This document shows, one piece after another, positions 49,116-57,749 of a DNA stretch of 59,202 bases. The position numbers were made by a program, and so were the translations under genes. The notes beneath the pieces were generated by a model. The model saw only the letters and a program-made list of their open reading frames with translations. It was not told the DNA's origin and did no database searches. The stretch lies in assembly GCA_964371655.1 (NCBI GenBank), contig CAYJOD010000035.1, positions 1 to 59,202 of the forward strand, read 5' to 3'. The DNA comes from CAZGSN01 sp964371655 (GTDB taxonomy: Bacteria > Desulfobacterota > Binatia > HRBIN30). Numbering within the stretch: the first letter of the stretch is position 1; each line of letters opens with the position of its first letter.

Positions 49116-49484
49116 GGCGGGGGTGACCTCAAACTCTTACCAAGTTCACCACAGAGGCGCCGAGGGCACAGAGAAGATCATGATTTGACGATGGAAAGGG
49201 CGTCGTCCTCCAGAGACCGGCAGAGCCGGAACTGAACAGGAAGAAATGGAAAACAGGAAACCGAAAACCGGAAATGGAAAACGGCAAATTGACCGGTTTT
49301 CTGTCTCCGGTTTCCTGTTTCCGGTTTCCCATTTTCTTTCCGTGTGGCTCATGACTTGCCCGGTAAGGGACTAAGACCCACTGCGCGTGCATGACGACTT
49401 GAACTCCACGATCTTCTTTGAGCGAGCAAGCATTCCTGACTTCCTCTGTGGCCTCTGTGGTGAGGAATGCTGGTCGCGCCCGGG
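49116..49484. repeat. Repeat-filled gap inside the RND operon
   Basis: A palindromic cluster of GGAAACCGG/CCGGTTTCC motifs lies at about 49230-49345 (GGAAAACAGGAAACCG and its complements, including GGTTTCCTGTTTCCGG). Next to it is ACCACAGAGGCGCCGAGGG, a repeat related to the flanks of the element at 3178. No gene is seen. The gap separates the fusion protein and pump genes, so either a long leader or a second promoter serves the pump. Confidence 0.65.
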
Positions 49485-50570
49485 TCATGGCTCGACCAGA
49501 ACGGTTGAACCCGCTTGCAGACCGGACAGCACTTCCACCTGATCGCCATACGCCTTGCCCGTGCGCACGCTGCGCAAGCGCATTTCGCCGTCGACGCGGA
49601 CGCGCACGCTCTCGAGCTGCCCACTGCGTACGATCGCGCCGGCGGGGACGAGCAAGGCGGTGTGCGTGCCGCAGGCGAGGCGTACGCTGGCGAACAGTCC
49701 CGGACGCAGATGCGGGCCGGCGGTGAGCGCGGCCTTGACCAGCAGGGTGCGGCTCTGTGCGTCCGACGCCGGAGAGATTTCCTCGATACGGGCGACGAGC
49801 TCTTCGGCAGCGATGCGAACGGGCAGCGGCGTGCCGACAGCGAGCGACCGGGCACAAGCTTCCGACACGTTCGCCTCGAGGCGGAGCGCCGACGGGTCGT
49901 GAATGATCGCAATGGGTTTACCCGGTACGGCCATGTCGCCCGGATCGGCAAGACGGGCGGCGACGATGCCGTCGAATGGCGCTCGCATCGACGTCTCGCT
50001 CAGCATCACCTGCGCTTCGGCGAGCCCGTCACTTGATTGTGCGACCTGGGCGCGCGTCGACTTGGAGCGGGCGTCGGCAGCATCGAGATCTTGGCGAGTG
50101 CCGACCTGCTTTTGGAAGAGCAACTGCGCACGGCGCAGCTCGACGTCTGCCTGTGTCGCTAGCGCCTCGAGCGAACGTAGCGCCCCCTCGGCCTGCTGGA
50201 CCCGGGTGCGGACGTCGCGGTCGTCGAGAACGACCACGATCTCACCTTGCTTCACGACGCTGCCGACGTCGACGCGCACCTCGAGAATCCGCGCCATCAG
50301 CTTGGGCGCCAGGTTGGCCACCTGGCGCGACGTCACGGTGGCCGGCCAATCGACCCAGTCCTCGACCTCACGCTGCTCGACGCGTACTTCAGATGCCGGT
50401 CCGCGACCGGCGGTCGCTACCGGTACGACGCCTGGCGCCACCTTGTGCGCGCCGAGACCGCCCTCGAGATAGACGAGCAGGATGACGAGGGCGGCAACAC
50501 CGGCCAGGGCTACCACGGCCCGGCGCGACAGGTGTGACCACCAAGAGGCAATTTTGTTCGCGGGCGTCAT
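49485..50570 (-). CDS. RND efflux periplasmic adaptor subunit
   Basis: The 361-residue membrane fusion protein has an N-terminal anchor (AVVALAGVAALVILLVYL), a lipoyl-like half (VANLAPKLMARILEVRVDVGSVVKQGEIVVVLD), an alpha-hairpin (about 110-175), the lipoyl second half SMRAPFDGIVAARLADPGDM, a barrel and a membrane-proximal domain. It connects the RND pump to an outer-membrane channel; no TolC-like gene is adjacent. It is first in the minus-strand unit. GGAGAACC stands before the ATG. Confidence 0.94.
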   Translation of the reverse strand: MTPANKIASWWSHLSRRAVVALAGVAALVILLVYLEGGLGAHKVAPGVVPVATAGRGPASEVRVEQREVEDWVDWPATVTSRQVANLAPKLMARILEVRVDVGSVVKQGEIVVVLDDRDVRTRVQQAEGALRSLEALATQADVELRRAQLLFQKQVGTRQDLDAADARSKSTRAQVAQSSDGLAEAQVMLSETSMRAPFDGIVAARLADPGDMAVPGKPIAIIHDPSALRLEANVSEACARSLAVGTPLPVRIAAEELVARIEEISPASDAQSRTLLVKAALTAGPHLRPGLFASVRLACGTHTALLVPAGAIVRSGQLESVRVRVDGEMRLRSVRTGKAYGDQVEVLSGLQAGSTVLVEP

Positions 50571-50800
50571 CGTTCACGGTTCTCCAAGCCTTGATGCCTA
50601 ATGTCCTGAGTCGAAAGTTCGCGGGATAAGGCGGCCCCCACCTAACCTCCCCCGTTCGCAAGAGTGCTCACGGGGGAAGGAGCCATTCTGCTGGCGTGAG
50701 GAAAGTACTCGCCCCTCCCTGTGGCCGATTCCGGCCACGGGGAGGGTTCGGGAGGGGCCGCATTCTTCCATCAGATTCTCACTCGGGACACTCGCCGGCC
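50571..50800. other. Intergenic region
   Basis: No gene is seen. CCCCTCCCTGTGGCCGATTC followed by GGCCACGGGGAGGG at about 50711-50748 can fold as a GC-rich hairpin between the DUF2892 gene end and the adaptor promoter. It lacks a T-run on the minus strand. Confidence 0.4.
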
Positions 50801-50986
50801 TCAAGTTGTGCCCAGGCGGCGCAACAGCTTCTCGGCCGGACATACTCCGGTGAACGCCGATTGCATGAGGTTGAGAGCAACGAAGGCCGCGACCAGGTGC
50901 CAGGCCGGCGCCACGAAGTAGCCCAGGAGCAGGCTGACTCCCACCATACTTCCCGCCAAGAGGCGTACGCCACGTTCGGTTGTCAT
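50801..50986 (-). CDS. DUF2892 small membrane protein
   Basis: The 61-residue protein fits DUF2892: an N-terminal ERGVRLLAGSMVGVSLLLGY, a second hydrophobic stretch and the closing GVCPAEKLLRRLG. Two transmembrane segments are likely. DUF2892 domains often accompany rhodanese or stress genes; function is unknown. AAAGGGAGGAAAC is directly before the ATG at 50986. It follows the ECF sigma gene on the same strand, with about 65 bp between them. Confidence 0.85.
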   Translation of the reverse strand: MTTERGVRLLAGSMVGVSLLLGYFVAPAWHLVAAFVALNLMQSAFTGVCPAEKLLRRLGTT

Positions 50987-51052
50987 GTTTCCTCCCTTTG
51001 CGTTGTCTTCACCAGCTAAGAGCCACGGTTCGGCGGAAGGATTCATCGGCGC

Positions 51053-51880
51053 TCAAGGAAATGTGCTGTCGAGAAATCGTCGTAAGCCGGCTCGTACCGA
51101 CGCTTGCACCGCTTCCGGGACCGCGGCGGACTCTGCTCTTCGGCACAGGGCGAGGGTTCGTTTCAGCGAATCGCAGGCGCCTCGACAACGTGCGCAGCTC
51201 TCCAGGTGGCGCTCCATTTCGGCGCAGGTATCGGCGCTGATCTCCCCCTCGAGGTGGCGCGAGAACAATCTGAGCACATCGGGACAGCTCGTTGCCGGTG
51301 CTGCGGCGGCATCGAAACCGAGGGCAGGTAGGAGTGCGTGGCGCAGAGCCAGTCGGGCGCGATGCAGACGGCTCTTTACGGCCGCGACGCGGATGCCGAC
51401 GATTTCAGCGACCTCGGCTGCCTGCAGCCCCTCGATGTCGCGCAGGACGAGGACCTCGCGATACATTGGCTCGAGCGCGGCGATGGCGTGCGCCAGCGCT
51501 ACCTCCACTTGGCGGCCGGCGAGGTCTGCTTCCGGATCCGGCCGCGCGTCAGCGATCTGGATCCCTGCGTCAGCAACGGCTTCGAGCGACTGTTCCTTGG
51601 CGGGGGCGAACTTGCTGCGCCGCCGCTTCTTCACGCAGAAGCTGCGGGCGATGCTGTACAGCCAGGTGGAGATTGACGAGGCGCCGCGAAAGTCGCCGAC
51701 GCCGCGCGCCATTGCCAAAAGCGTCTCCTGCAAGACGTCCTTGGCGTCCTCCGGATCGCCACACATCTTCATGCCGAAGCGGTACACCTGCGCTTGGTAG
51801 CGCAGCAGCAGCGCCTCGATCGCGGCGCGGTCGCCGGCGCGCGCTGCGGCAAGCAGACGTTGATCGGTTACTTCTGTCAT
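51053..51880 (-). CDS. ECF sigma factor with fused zinc anti-sigma domain
   Basis: In this 275-residue protein the first ~185 residues are an ECF sigma: region 2 (FGMKMCGDPEDAKDVLQETLLAMARG, then STWLYSIARSFCVKKRRR) and region 4 (LEPMYREVLVLRDIEGLQAAEVAEIVG split around 150, AVKSRLHRARLALR). Residues ~200-255 have the zinc-binding anti-sigma pattern with CPDVLRLFSRHLEGEIS and HLESCARC (Hx3CxxC). Sigma and anti-sigma are usually separate proteins; here they are one chain, so redox or zinc loss could switch activity in cis. Targets are unknown; the flanking stress genes are candidates. Confidence 0.9.
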   Translation of the reverse strand: MTEVTDQRLLAAARAGDRAAIEALLLRYQAQVYRFGMKMCGDPEDAKDVLQETLLAMARGVGDFRGASSISTWLYSIARSFCVKKRRRSKFAPAKEQSLEAVADAGIQIADARPDPEADLAGRQVEVALAHAIAALEPMYREVLVLRDIEGLQAAEVAEIVGIRVAAVKSRLHRARLALRHALLPALGFDAAAAPATSCPDVLRLFSRHLEGEISADTCAEMERHLESCARCRGACDSLKRTLALCRRAESAAVPEAVQASVRAGLRRFLDSTFP

Positions 51881-51918
51881 CGCCCCTGTTCCCAGACCAC
51901 GTCATCGCGCAGCACACG

Positions 51919-52581
51919 CTACGCTGCTTCGGGCTTGGTTACAATGCACGCGGCGGCATCGAGGAGCTCGATGACTTCCTCGTCGCTGGTCTGCCGGAAG
52001 TCGGAATAGAATTGCCCCACGGCATGAAAGATCGGTGGCGTGGCCAGGCAAACGATCTCGTCGACTTCGGGGCGCAAGCTGTCGAGGGTGTCGCTCGGGG
52101 CGACGGGCACGGCGAGCACGAGCTTGCGTGGTGCGGCACGGCGCAGGCCGCGTAAGGCGGCGCGCACCGAGCTGCCGGTCGCGATGCCGTCGTCGACGAC
52201 GATCACCGTCCGCCCGGTCGCGAGCACGGGAGGGCGCTTGCCGCGGTAGAGCTCTTGGCGGCGGTGGATCTCTTTCAGCTCCTGCGCAATTTCGTCTTCG
52301 ATGAACCGCTTCGAAACCTGCAGCAGGCGCACGGAATCCGCATCCAGAACGCTCTCGGGTTGATCACCGTCGACGATGGCGCCGATGCCGAGCTCAGGCT
52401 GGCCTGGCGCGCCCAACTTGCGAACGATGACGACATCGAGGGCGGCGCGCAGGGCCACGGCAATTTCGTAGGCGACCGGGACACCGCCGCGTGGCAAGGC
52501 CAGGATGACGGGCTGCTCGTCCTTGAAGCGCGCTAGCGCCAGCGCCAGCTTGCGCCCGGCTTCACGTCGATTGTTGAACAT
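51919..52581 (-). CDS. Phosphoribosyltransferase family protein
   Basis: The 220-residue protein has the type I phosphoribosyltransferase fold. PVILALPRGGVPVAYEIA near the N-terminus and the PRPP loop TVIVVDDGIATGSSVRAA are clear. The nucleobase hood is not typical of any purine enzyme. Genes of this kind are often fused or adjacent to a dienelactone hydrolase-like domain in bacteria, for example in mycobacterial dormancy genes; here the partner gene directly precedes it with a 20-bp overlap. I chose the start MFNNRREAG at 52581. The real substrate is unknown. Confidence 0.9.
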   Translation of the reverse strand: MFNNRREAGRKLALALARFKDEQPVILALPRGGVPVAYEIAVALRAALDVVIVRKLGAPGQPELGIGAIVDGDQPESVLDADSVRLLQVSKRFIEDEIAQELKEIHRRQELYRGKRPPVLATGRTVIVVDDGIATGSSVRAALRGLRRAAPRKLVLAVPVAPSDTLDSLRPEVDEIVCLATPPIFHAVGQFYSDFRQTSDEEVIELLDAAACIVTKPEAA

Positions 52582-53305
52582 CGGATCCTCGTTCCAGGTG
52601 CCGCGTGAACCAGCTGGCAGCCAGGCGGGCCACCTGCTCCAACGTCCCAGGCTCCTCGAATAAGTGTCCGGCACCAGGGACGACCTCGATGGCCTTCTCG
52701 CAATCGAGCCGATCGAACGCCTTCTCGTTGAGTCGAAGCACGTAGGTGTCGTCGCCGCCGACGATCAGCAGGGTAGCCGCCTTGACCTTTGCCAAGGATT
52801 GCTCGGCAAGGTCGGGGCGGCCGCCGCGTGAGACTACGGCGCGAACCCCAGGCGCACCGGCAGCGGCGACTAGAGCAGCCGCTGCGCCGGTGCTGGCACC
52901 GAAGTAGCCGATCGCCAGATTTCGCGTCGTTGGTTCGGCGCTCACCCACTCGGTGGCGGCGCGCAGTCGCTGCGCCAGGAAATCGATGTTGAACACCAGC
53001 GCTTGGCTCGCCGCCTCGGTTTCGGTGAGCAAATCGAAGAGCACAGTCGCGATACCTGCCTGCTGCAGCTCGCACGCCACGAACTGGTTGCGCGGGCTGT
53101 GGCGGCCGCTGCCGCTACCGTGAGCGAAGAGCACGATGGAGTGCGCCCCCTGCGGCAGAGCCAGATCGGCCTCCATATGCGTTGTCCCTAGGTGCACCTG
53201 CCGCACTTGAATCGCGCCAACGCTTTGCGCCTGCGCGGGCACAGCGTGCTGGCCGCGCGTCGAATTCTTCGCCTTGTCGTTGGCCATGTCGTTGCTTTGG
53301 ATCAT
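52562..53305 (-). CDS. Dienelactone hydrolase-like alpha/beta hydrolase
   Basis: The 247-residue hydrolase has the nucleophile Ser138 in GYFGASTGA, an acid at Asp185/186 (GGDDTYV) and His214 in GAGHLFEEPG. The oxyanion strand is IVLFAHGSGSGRHSPRNQF. It belongs to the group found with phosphoribosyltransferases; the stop codon overlaps that gene by 20 bp. The first ~35 residues (NDKAKNSTRGQHAVPAQAQ) are disordered. The ATG at 53305 follows GGGGGGACG. No lactone-degradation genes adjoin, so substrate is open. Confidence 0.9.
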   Translation of the reverse strand: MIQSNDMANDKAKNSTRGQHAVPAQAQSVGAIQVRQVHLGTTHMEADLALPQGAHSIVLFAHGSGSGRHSPRNQFVACELQQAGIATVLFDLLTETEAASQALVFNIDFLAQRLRAATEWVSAEPTTRNLAIGYFGASTGAAAALVAAAGAPGVRAVVSRGGRPDLAEQSLAKVKAATLLIVGGDDTYVLRLNEKAFDRLDCEKAIEVVPGAGHLFEEPGTLEQVARLAASWFTRHLERGSDVQQST

Positions 53306-53558
53306 CGTCCCCCCAATCAAATCGAAGCTGCTATCTCCAATCGTTACAACCTGTCTGCAACATATTAGCCAGTGCCGCCGATGATCGCCTGCGAGCGCGA
53401 CTTGAGAGCTGACTTATTACCGTTTCCCATTTGTAGAAGGCTAGGTCTAGGCTGCCTCGTATCGGTTGGAACCGGTCTGTTGGAGCACTCGTCAAGGCGG
53501 TTTTCGCCGTCGTGGCGAGGTGCTTGCAGCGTGCTTGGATAGAGATTGGAGGAAGAGC

Positions 53559-53996
53559 ATGTCCATGACTGGCCTCGATGCATTCGACGCGACCGTGCAC
53601 AAGACGAACGCGTGGCTCAACGCGATCATGGAGCACTTGGATTCCGACAGTCGTCGCGAGGCGTACCACGCGCTGCGCGTGGTGCTGCATGCATTGCGAG
53701 ATCGGTTGACACTTGGAGAAGCAGTGCACTTTGGCGCCCAACTGCCGATGTTGATTCGCGGCTTCTATTATGAAGGCTGGAGTCCATCAGGCAAGCCCAT
53801 GAAGGCGACCAAAGAGGACTTCTTGCGCTGCGTCGAACGCGAATCCAGGCACCCCGATTGTGCGGATGCCGAACGCCTTGCCCGGGCCGTGTTCCAGGTG
53901 ATCGCCGAGCACGTCACCGAGGGCGAGATCCGCGACGTTAAAGGACTCTTGCCCAAGGACATAAGAATGTTGTGGCCGCGTTCGTGGTGGGACTGA
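53559..53996 (+). CDS. DUF2267 protein
   Basis: The 145-residue soluble helical protein contains the DUF2267 signature: DSRREAYHALRVVLHALRDRL, EAVHFGAQLPMLIRGFYYEGW, and a C-terminal half ending in IRDVKGLLPKDIRMLWP. Function is unknown; these proteins cluster with stress and CBS genes in many Proteobacteria. TTGGAGGAAGAGC precedes the ATG. It opens the plus-strand half of the stress cluster, about 250 bp from the divergent hydrolase, where a shared control region may lie. Confidence 0.88.
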   Translation: MSMTGLDAFDATVHKTNAWLNAIMEHLDSDSRREAYHALRVVLHALRDRLTLGEAVHFGAQLPMLIRGFYYEGWSPSGKPMKATKEDFLRCVERESRHPDCADAERLARAVFQVIAEHVTEGEIRDVKGLLPKDIRMLWPRSWWD

Positions 53997-54138
53997 CGAT
54001 CGGCCGCAATTCGGCCGCAGCAGTCCGTGAAATCTCCGAGCTCCTTCTGTGCTCCGTGCTCGCCAGGGTGTATCAATGGGTGGCTGATGTCGGCGCCCGA
54101 TCATCGCCGTGTCGGTACACAAGGAGAGGAGAACGTCA

Positions 54139-54570
54139 GTGCTCGTCGAACAATGGATGTCGAAGAAGGTACACGCGGTAAAGCCGTTGGATTCTATTCT
54201 GCACGCGCGTGAGCTGATGGTGAACCACCGGATCAACCAGCTGCCGGTGATCGTCGATGGGAAGCTGGTAGGGATCATTACGGATCGCGATCTTCGCGAC
54301 GCCTTCCCCTCGGCGTTCGAGGGGTCGTCTCCCAACATCGAAAAGAAGCGCAAGCTGGAAGGTACCGATCCAAAGTCGATCCGTGTCGAGATGGTCATGG
54401 CACCACGGCCGCTGAGCGTGGCGCGCAACGACTCGGTCGCGGACGCCGCGCGTCTCATGCGCAAGGAGCGCATCGGCGCGGTGCCGGTGCTCGACGACGG
54501 CCACGTGGTCGGCATTCTGACGCGCAGCGATCTGCTCGATGCGCTGGTGGCACTTTCCGATCGGGGTTGA
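54139..54570 (+). CDS. Two-CBS-domain protein
   Basis: The 143-residue protein consists of a pair of CBS domains (VEQWMSKKVHAVKPLDSILHA..., QLPVIVDGKLVGIITDRDLRD and VEMVMAPRPLSVARNDSV..., AVPVLDDGHVVGILTRSDLLD). Such stand-alone pairs bind adenine nucleotides as sensors; the mycobacterial hypoxic response protein 1 is an example. A GTG at 54139 follows AAGGAGAGGAGAACG; an earlier in-frame GTG would use the ribosome site as coding sequence. It lies between the DUF2267 and P-type ATPase genes, so it may regulate one of them. Confidence 0.9.
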   Translation: MLVEQWMSKKVHAVKPLDSILHARELMVNHRINQLPVIVDGKLVGIITDRDLRDAFPSAFEGSSPNIEKKRKLEGTDPKSIRVEMVMAPRPLSVARNDSVADAARLMRKERIGAVPVLDDGHVVGILTRSDLLDALVALSDRG

Positions 54571-54738
54571 GCGTCGCCGCGAGAGTGGCACCTGCCCACT
54601 TGCCGCGATGGCGCAGGCTGTTTCCTTGGGTCGAGCGTGCCGTCGTCGGTTGGGGACGGTCGCGGTGGTTCGCCTCGCACTTCCTGAACGCCTACGCCCT
54701 ATTTCCGTACGGCGCTTGAGTTGGTCCGGAGGGGCGAG

Positions 54739-57384
54739 ATGAGCACAGACACCGACAAGTCGGGCCGATTGGAGACCGGAGCCGCGGCGGGCTTATACCT
54801 GGAGACCGTCGCGTCGGTGAGCCAGCGGTTCGGCGTCGGAGTTGCGGTTGGCCTGGCCAGTGCCGAGGCGGCGCAGCGACTCGCGACCCATGGCAGCAAC
54901 GAGATCATCGAGCAGCGCCGCCGCTCGCTGTGGCGCATGCTGCTCGATCAGTTCACCGATTTCATGATTCTCGTCCTCATTGCGGCCGCAGTAGTTTCCG
55001 GGCTCGTCGGTGAACCCTCCGATACTGTCGCCATCGTCGTCATCCTGGTCCTGAACGGCGTCATCGGTTTCGTACAGGAGTACCGGGCCGAGCGTGCCGT
55101 CGCGGCGCTCAAGCGTATGGCGGCTGCGAATGCGGTGGTTCGACGTGACGGTCGGCTCGATTCGATCCCCACGATGCATCTCGTAGGCGGCGACATCGTC
55201 TTGCTGGAAGCCGGCGACGTCGTACCCGCCGATCTGCGCTTGGCCGAGAGTGCGCAGCTCAAGGTCGATGAGTCGGCGTTGACCGGCGAGTCGGTGCCGG
55301 TCGAAAAGATCACCGCGCCATTGAGCGAGCGCCAGCTCCCGCTGGGTGATCGCCTCAACATGGCATTCAAGGGAACCTCCGTGAGCGGCGGGCGTGGCAC
55401 CGGGATCGTCGTGGCCACCGGAATGGCGACCGAGCTCGGCAGGATCGCCGCCTTGCTCAGCGAGGAGAAGGATCGGCAGACGCCGCTGCAGAAGCGGCTC
55501 GCGGACTTCGGTCGTCGCCTCGTGCTCATCGTACTCGCCATCTGCGCGATCGTGTTTGTCCTGGGCCTCCTGCGCGGCGAGCCCACGGTGCTCATGTTTC
55601 TGACCGCGGTGAGCCTTGCGGTGGCCGCGATCCCGGAAGCGTTGCCGGCCGTGGTGACGGTTTCTCTCGCACTCGGGGCACGGCGGATGGTGCGCAAGCA
55701 CGTTCTCGTTCGTCGTTTGCCGGCGGTCGAGACCCTGGGCTCGGTCACCGTCATCTGCTCCGACAAGACCGGAACGCTGACGCAGAACCGCATGCGGGTG
55801 CAGTATCTCGCCGCCGTGGATGGTGACGGCGCGCGCGAGCCGCATTCGGGGTTGCTCACCGCCTTGGCGCTGTGTAACGACGCGACGCGGGGCGCGGCCG
55901 GCGCCTACCGCGGCGATCCCACCGAGATCGCTCTGCATCAAGCCGCTGACGATGCCGGTTTGCACAAAGAGAGCATGCTCGCGGCGTGTCCGCGCCTCGC
56001 TGAGATCCCTTTCGATGCCGATCGCAAGTGCATGACGACGCTGCATCAGGACGGTGCAGCATTCATCAGCTTCACCAAGGGCGCGCCCGAGTACGTCGTG
56101 CGCCGCTGTGCGCAGACGCGCCACGCCGGCGGCGAGGGTGGGTTCGCTGTCGAATCGATCTTGCGGCAAGCGGAAGAGTTGGCCGCGGCCGGTCTGCGCG
56201 TGCTCGCGGTCGCCTGCCGCCACTGGCGAGAGTTTCCGGAGGATCTGTCGCCGGACAACGTCGAGGTGCAAATGACCCTGCTCGGGTTGGCCGGGTTGAT
56301 CGATCCGGCTCGCCCCGAGGCAAGGGATGCGGTCGCGATCTGCAAGGAAGCCGGCATTACACCGGTGATGATCACCGGGGACCATCCGGCAACCGCAGTG
56401 GCGATTGCGACTCAACTTGGAATCATCGACGGCGGTGGTGAAGTCATCACCGGCCAGCAGCTCGACCAGATGTCGTCGACGGAGCTCGCCGTCCACGTCG
56501 AAAGGGTTCGGGTGTACGCCCGGGTGGCGCCGGAGCAGAAGATCAAGATCGTCAAAGCGCTGCAGGACAAGGGTGAATTCGTCGCCATGACCGGTGACGG
56601 CGTCAACGACGCGCCTGCGCTCAAGCGCGCCGACATCGGCGTGGCGATGGGGATGATGGGAACCGAGGTCGCGCGTGAGGCCGCGGACATGGTGCTGCTC
56701 GACGACAACTTCGCCTCCATTGTCGCCGCCGTGCGCGAAGGTCGGCGCATCTTCGACAACATGCGAAAGTTCGTTCGTTACGGTGTAACCTGCAACGCCG
56801 GCGAGATGTGGACGATCTTTCTAGCTCCCTTTCTGGGGCTGCCGATACCGCTGCTACCGATTCACATCCTGTGGATCAATCTGGTTACCGACGGCCTGCC
56901 CGGCCTCGCCCTGGCGGCCGAGCCGCCGGAAAAGGGCATCATGCAGCGGCCACCGCGACCACCGCGCGAGGGGCTGTTTGCGCATGGGCTCGGCGCCCAC
57001 ATCGTTTGGGTTGGGTTGCTGATGGCGGGCGCGTCGTTGCTTACCCAGGCTTGGGCCTACCATTCCGGCGTGCGCCACTGGCAAACGATGGTGTTCACCG
57101 TGCTCGCCCTGTCGCAGATGGGGCACGTCATGGCGATCCGCTCCGAACGTGAATCGTTGTTTCGTCTGGGTCTGTTCTCCAATCGACCCCTGATTGGCGC
57201 TGTGGTCCTCACCTTCGCTCTGCAGCTGGCAACAATCTATGTCCCGGCCCTCAATCCCGTGTTCAAGACGGAAGCTCTTACCGCTGCCGAGCTGATCGCA
57301 AGCCTCGTCATGTCATCGGTTGTCTTCTTCGCCGTCGAGACCGAGAAGTGGCTCGTGCGTCGAGGTCGGATCTACACCCGTTGA
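54739..57384 (+). CDS. P-type cation-transporting ATPase (type II, Ca2+-ATPase-like)
   Basis: The 881-residue pump has the whole P-II layout. The phosphorylated Asp342 lies in CSDKTGTLTQN, TGES is in DESALTGESVPVEK, the hinge is TGDGVNDAPALKRADIGVAMG, and the ion-site helices have AAIPEALPAVVTV (helix 4) and NLVTDGLPGLALAAEPP (helix 6). PEALP with NLVTDGLP suits bacterial Ca2+ pumps or the related CtpF type. N-terminal ~30 residues are variable. GGAGGGGCGAG precedes the ATG at 54739. It follows the CBS gene, so nucleotide-controlled ion pumping under stress is plausible. Confidence 0.95.
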   Translation: MSTDTDKSGRLETGAAAGLYLETVASVSQRFGVGVAVGLASAEAAQRLATHGSNEIIEQRRRSLWRMLLDQFTDFMILVLIAAAVVSGLVGEPSDTVAIVVILVLNGVIGFVQEYRAERAVAALKRMAAANAVVRRDGRLDSIPTMHLVGGDIVLLEAGDVVPADLRLAESAQLKVDESALTGESVPVEKITAPLSERQLPLGDRLNMAFKGTSVSGGRGTGIVVATGMATELGRIAALLSEEKDRQTPLQKRLADFGRRLVLIVLAICAIVFVLGLLRGEPTVLMFLTAVSLAVAAIPEALPAVVTVSLALGARRMVRKHVLVRRLPAVETLGSVTVICSDKTGTLTQNRMRVQYLAAVDGDGAREPHSGLLTALALCNDATRGAAGAYRGDPTEIALHQAADDAGLHKESMLAACPRLAEIPFDADRKCMTTLHQDGAAFISFTKGAPEYVVRRCAQTRHAGGEGGFAVESILRQAEELAAAGLRVLAVACRHWREFPEDLSPDNVEVQMTLLGLAGLIDPARPEARDAVAICKEAGITPVMITGDHPATAVAIATQLGIIDGGGEVITGQQLDQMSSTELAVHVERVRVYARVAPEQKIKIVKALQDKGEFVAMTGDGVNDAPALKRADIGVAMGMMGTEVAREAADMVLLDDNFASIVAAVREGRRIFDNMRKFVRYGVTCNAGEMWTIFLAPFLGLPIPLLPIHILWINLVTDGLPGLALAAEPPEKGIMQRPPRPPREGLFAHGLGAHIVWVGLLMAGASLLTQAWAYHSGVRHWQTMVFTVLALSQMGHVMAIRSERESLFRLGLFSNRPLIGAVVLTFALQLATIYVPALNPVFKTEALTAAELIASLVMSSVVFFAVETEKWLVRRGRIYTR

Positions 57385-57749
57385 TTCCGACGCGTCGCGC
57401 TCAGGGGCATTGCCACAATGGTGGGGTAGACGCGAAGGCCGGGGAACGAGGGCGAGCGCAGGATTAAGGTGCCGTGCGTCGCATGCCTTCGTATTAGAGA
57501 CAGGCGGCACTGGGACCGCGAGGAGATTGGCTGCCTTAATCCAAGCGTGCGTCGGCGCGCACCGGGTTGCAAGCCGCTGCGCTTCATGAGCTCATAACCG
57601 CCCCTCGCGTTGTTGCGTTTCTTCCGTTGTCCGAGAAACCCGACGTGTAAGTTGCCGAATGCTGAGAATGCGAGGGGGTTGTGACAGTCCGAAGCTGCGG
57701 CGCTGGTCACGCGAGCAGTTGGGCACGAAGGTTGAAAGAGGGGTTACAC
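57385..57749. other. Intergenic region upstream of histidine kinase
   Basis: The 365-bp gap has no convincing gene. From 57681 the kinase frame is open with a poorly placed GTG; I put the start at 57750, so this part may be leader. No terminator hairpin for the ATPase gene is clear. Confidence 0.35.

Noticed and set aside
54793..56496. A 567-codon open frame antisense to the P-type ATPase
   Set aside because: It lies fully inside a gene with complete catalytic motifs; its His/Arg/Asp-rich translation has no motif and is typical of antisense frames in high-GC DNA.
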